Assembly: GCA_030684755.1 (NCBI GenBank) | Contig: JAUXXN010000558.1 | Coordinates: 1 to 7,738, forward strand | Reading direction: 5' to 3' | Length of the DNA stretch: 7,738 nucleotides | Origin: Hydrogenophaga sp. | GTDB taxonomy: Bacteria; Pseudomonadota; Gammaproteobacteria; Burkholderiales; Burkholderiaceae_C | Shown here: positions 6,573 through 7,738 of the stretch, in pieces | How positions within the stretch are numbered: position 1 is the stretch's first letter | Layout of the letters: each line of letters opens with the position of its first letter | Program-made: the position numbers and the translations under genes | Notes under the pieces: generated by a model | The model's input: the letters and a program-made list of their open reading frames with translations, nothing else | What the model was told of the DNA's origin: nothing | Database searches by the model: none

Positions 6573-7412
6573 ATGAGCGCCAACCTGCTGGCGCTGGGCG
6601 CCATTGCGCTGTGGGCCTCACTGGCGGCGCTGGGTGTGGCGCTGTCCCATGTGCCGCCGTTTTTACTGACCGGTTTGGCTTTGCTGGTGGGCAGCGTCAT
6701 CGCCCTGCCCCTGTCGCGCTTTGATCTTCGCCAATGGCGTGTACCCCTGTCCACGTTGGCGATGGGCATTTACGGCCTGTTCGGCTTTCATTTTTTGCTG
6801 TTTGTCGCGCTGCGCCACGCACCACCGGTGCAAGCCAATTTGGTGAACTACCTGTGGCCGCTGGGTATTGTGGTGATGGCGCCGCTGTTTCTGCCTGGCG
6901 TCTCGCTCACGGCGCGGCATGTGCTGGCCGCCCTGCTGGGTTTTGCGGGTGCGGCCCTGGCGATCTTGGGTGGACGCGGCGGCAGCTCCGATGCGGTGTG
7001 GGCCTGGGGCTACATTCCAGCGCTGGGCTCAGCGTTCATCTGGGCGAGCTACTCGCTGCTGACGAAGCGCGTACGCACCTTCCCCACCGCCGCCATTGGC
7101 AGCTTTGCGCTGGTTTCGGGCTTGCTGTCGTTGCTGTGCCACGCGTGGCTGGAACCGGCCACCGCCTTGTCGGCGCGCGACTGGGGGCTGATCGTGGTGA
7201 TGGGCCTGGGGCCGCTGGGCGGTGCTTTTTTTCTGTGGGACGCGGCGCTCAAACGCGGCGATGCGCGACAAATTGGGGTGTTGAGTTTCCTCACGCCGCT
7301 GTTGTCCACGCTCACGCTGCTGTGGGTGCGCGGTGAAACGCCCAGTGTGTCGGTGGCGCTGGCGGCGGTGATGATCATCGGCGCGGCGATGATGGCCACG
7401 CGCGGGCGCTGA
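6573..7412 (+). CDS. EamA/DMT family transporter, YddG (aromatic amino acid exporter) type
   Basis: This 279-residue inner-membrane protein has about ten predicted helices arranged as two EamA repeats (about residues 3-135 and 143-276). Segments resembling E. coli YddG include VNYLWP (91-96), SAFIWASYSLLTKR (153-166), the FFLWDAALKRGD loop (219-230) and SFLTPLLSTL (238-247). YddG exports aromatic amino acids and related compounds; the substrate here cannot be read from sequence. The ATG at 6573 is the first in an open frame that begins after a stop at 6507-6509. No clear Shine-Dalgarno precedes it. Its stop lies 6 bases from the stop of the convergent VOC gene, and no terminator hairpin is seen between them. 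Confidence 0.9.
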   Translation: MSANLLALGAIALWASLAALGVALSHVPPFLLTGLALLVGSVIALPLSRFDLRQWRVPLSTLAMGIYGLFGFHFLLFVALRHAPPVQANLVNYLWPLGIVVMAPLFLPGVSLTARHVLAALLGFAGAALAILGGRGGSSDAVWAWGYIPALGSAFIWASYSLLTKRVRTFPTAAIGSFALVSGLLSLLCHAWLEPATALSARDWGLIVVMGLGPLGGAFFLWDAALKRGDARQIGVLSFLTPLLSTLTLLWVRGETPSVSVALAAVMIIGAAMMATRGR

Positions 7413-7418
7413 CCGAAC

Positions 7419-7738
7419 TCAGCCCACTGGCGCTGCCTCGTACAGCTCAAGCGGCAAGCCATCCGGATCGGTGAAAAAGACAAAACGCCGCCCGGTGTAT
7501 TCGTCCACACGAACCGCCTCCACAGCCACGCCCTGTGCCTCTAGCGTGTGTTTGCACTGCGCCACATCCTGCACCTCAAACGCCAGATGCCGCAAGCCCT
7601 GCGCTTCAGGATACGAGGGCCGAGGTGGCGCTCCTGGCATTGAAAACAGCTCAATTTGCGAGCCGTCGGGCAAGGCCAAGTCCAGCTTCCAGCTCTTGCG
7701 GGCTGCGCGGTAATGCTCAGCCAGCACTGGGAGGCCGA
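7419..7738 (-). CDS. VOC family protein, YaeR/GloA2-like glyoxalase (N-terminus outside window)
   Basis: The 105 or so visible residues cover the C-terminal part of a small vicinal-oxygen-chelate protein closely resembling E. coli YaeR: SWKLDLALPDG, QIELFSMPGAPPRPS, GLRHLAFEV, RVDEYTGRRFVFF and DPDGLPLELYE in that order. The Glu in QIELF, His in LRHLAF and Glu in PLELYE are likely metal ligands; the fourth ligand, an N-terminal His, lies beyond the edge. The frame is open to the last base and GLPVLAEHY aligns with the YaeR interior, so the GTG at 7727-7725 is an internal Val and not the start. About 28 residues appear to be missing. The function of YaeR itself is poorly defined; detoxification of a small carbonyl or thiol adduct is only a guess. 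Confidence 0.88.
   Translation of the reverse strand, partial: GLPVLAEHYRAARKSWKLDLALPDGSQIELFSMPGAPPRPSYPEAQGLRHLAFEVQDVAQCKHTLEAQGVAVEAVRVDEYTGRRFVFFTDPDGLPLELYEAAPVG

Noticed and set aside
6467..6769. 101-residue N-terminal extension of the AhpD-like gene
   Set aside because: The extension overlaps the start of the transporter gene and has no family similarity, while ATG 6466 has a good ribosome binding site and gives the normal length.

Overview
The window looks like chromosome from a betaproteobacterium, most likely Burkholderiales and probably Comamonadaceae (Rhodoferax, Hydrogenophaga or Limnohabitans type). This rests on the betaproteobacterial form of the ATP synthase proteins, the aminotransferase-DUF493-lipB-lipA cluster, a long insertion in LipB that I associate with this group, and a GC-rich third-codon bias. 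The placement is from memory of protein families, not from a search. Coding density is high. No tRNA, rRNA, CRISPR array, insertion sequence or phage gene is visible, and no gene-free stretch reaches 300 bases.

Left part, minus strand (positions 3008 down to 1): the front of an F1Fo ATP synthase operon in the standard order atpI-atpB-atpE-atpF-atpH, with the first four bases of atpA at the window edge. AtpB, AtpE and AtpF form the proton-conducting Fo sector, AtpH joins the stator to F1, and AtpI is an assembly or accessory membrane protein. A sigma70-like promoter lies about 50 bases upstream of atpI. The gaps hold a leader palindrome, a stem-loop after atpB, and a pyrimidine tract plus strong ribosome binding site before atpE.

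Middle part, plus strand (3139 to 6093): a divergent cluster with a D-amino-acid aminotransferase, a small DUF493/YbeD protein, lipB and lipA. LipB moves octanoate from acyl carrier protein to lipoyl domains, and LipA inserts the two sulfurs to make lipoate. The genes are tightly packed (gaps of 9, 0 and 27 bases), so co-transcription is likely.

Right part (6113 to 7738): a minus-strand AhpD-like carboxymuconolactone decarboxylase family gene is divergent from a plus-strand EamA/DMT transporter of the YddG type, with a 106-base shared upstream region containing a dyad. The transporter converges, 6 bases apart, on a minus-strand VOC/glyoxalase gene (YaeR type) whose N-terminus runs off the window.

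I found no clearly new biological system. The points worth a second look are regulatory: the atp leader, the atpE translation enhancer, two genes without a Shine-Dalgarno sequence (dat and lipA, the latter with a GC hairpin in its place), and the dyad between the AhpD-like gene and the transporter.
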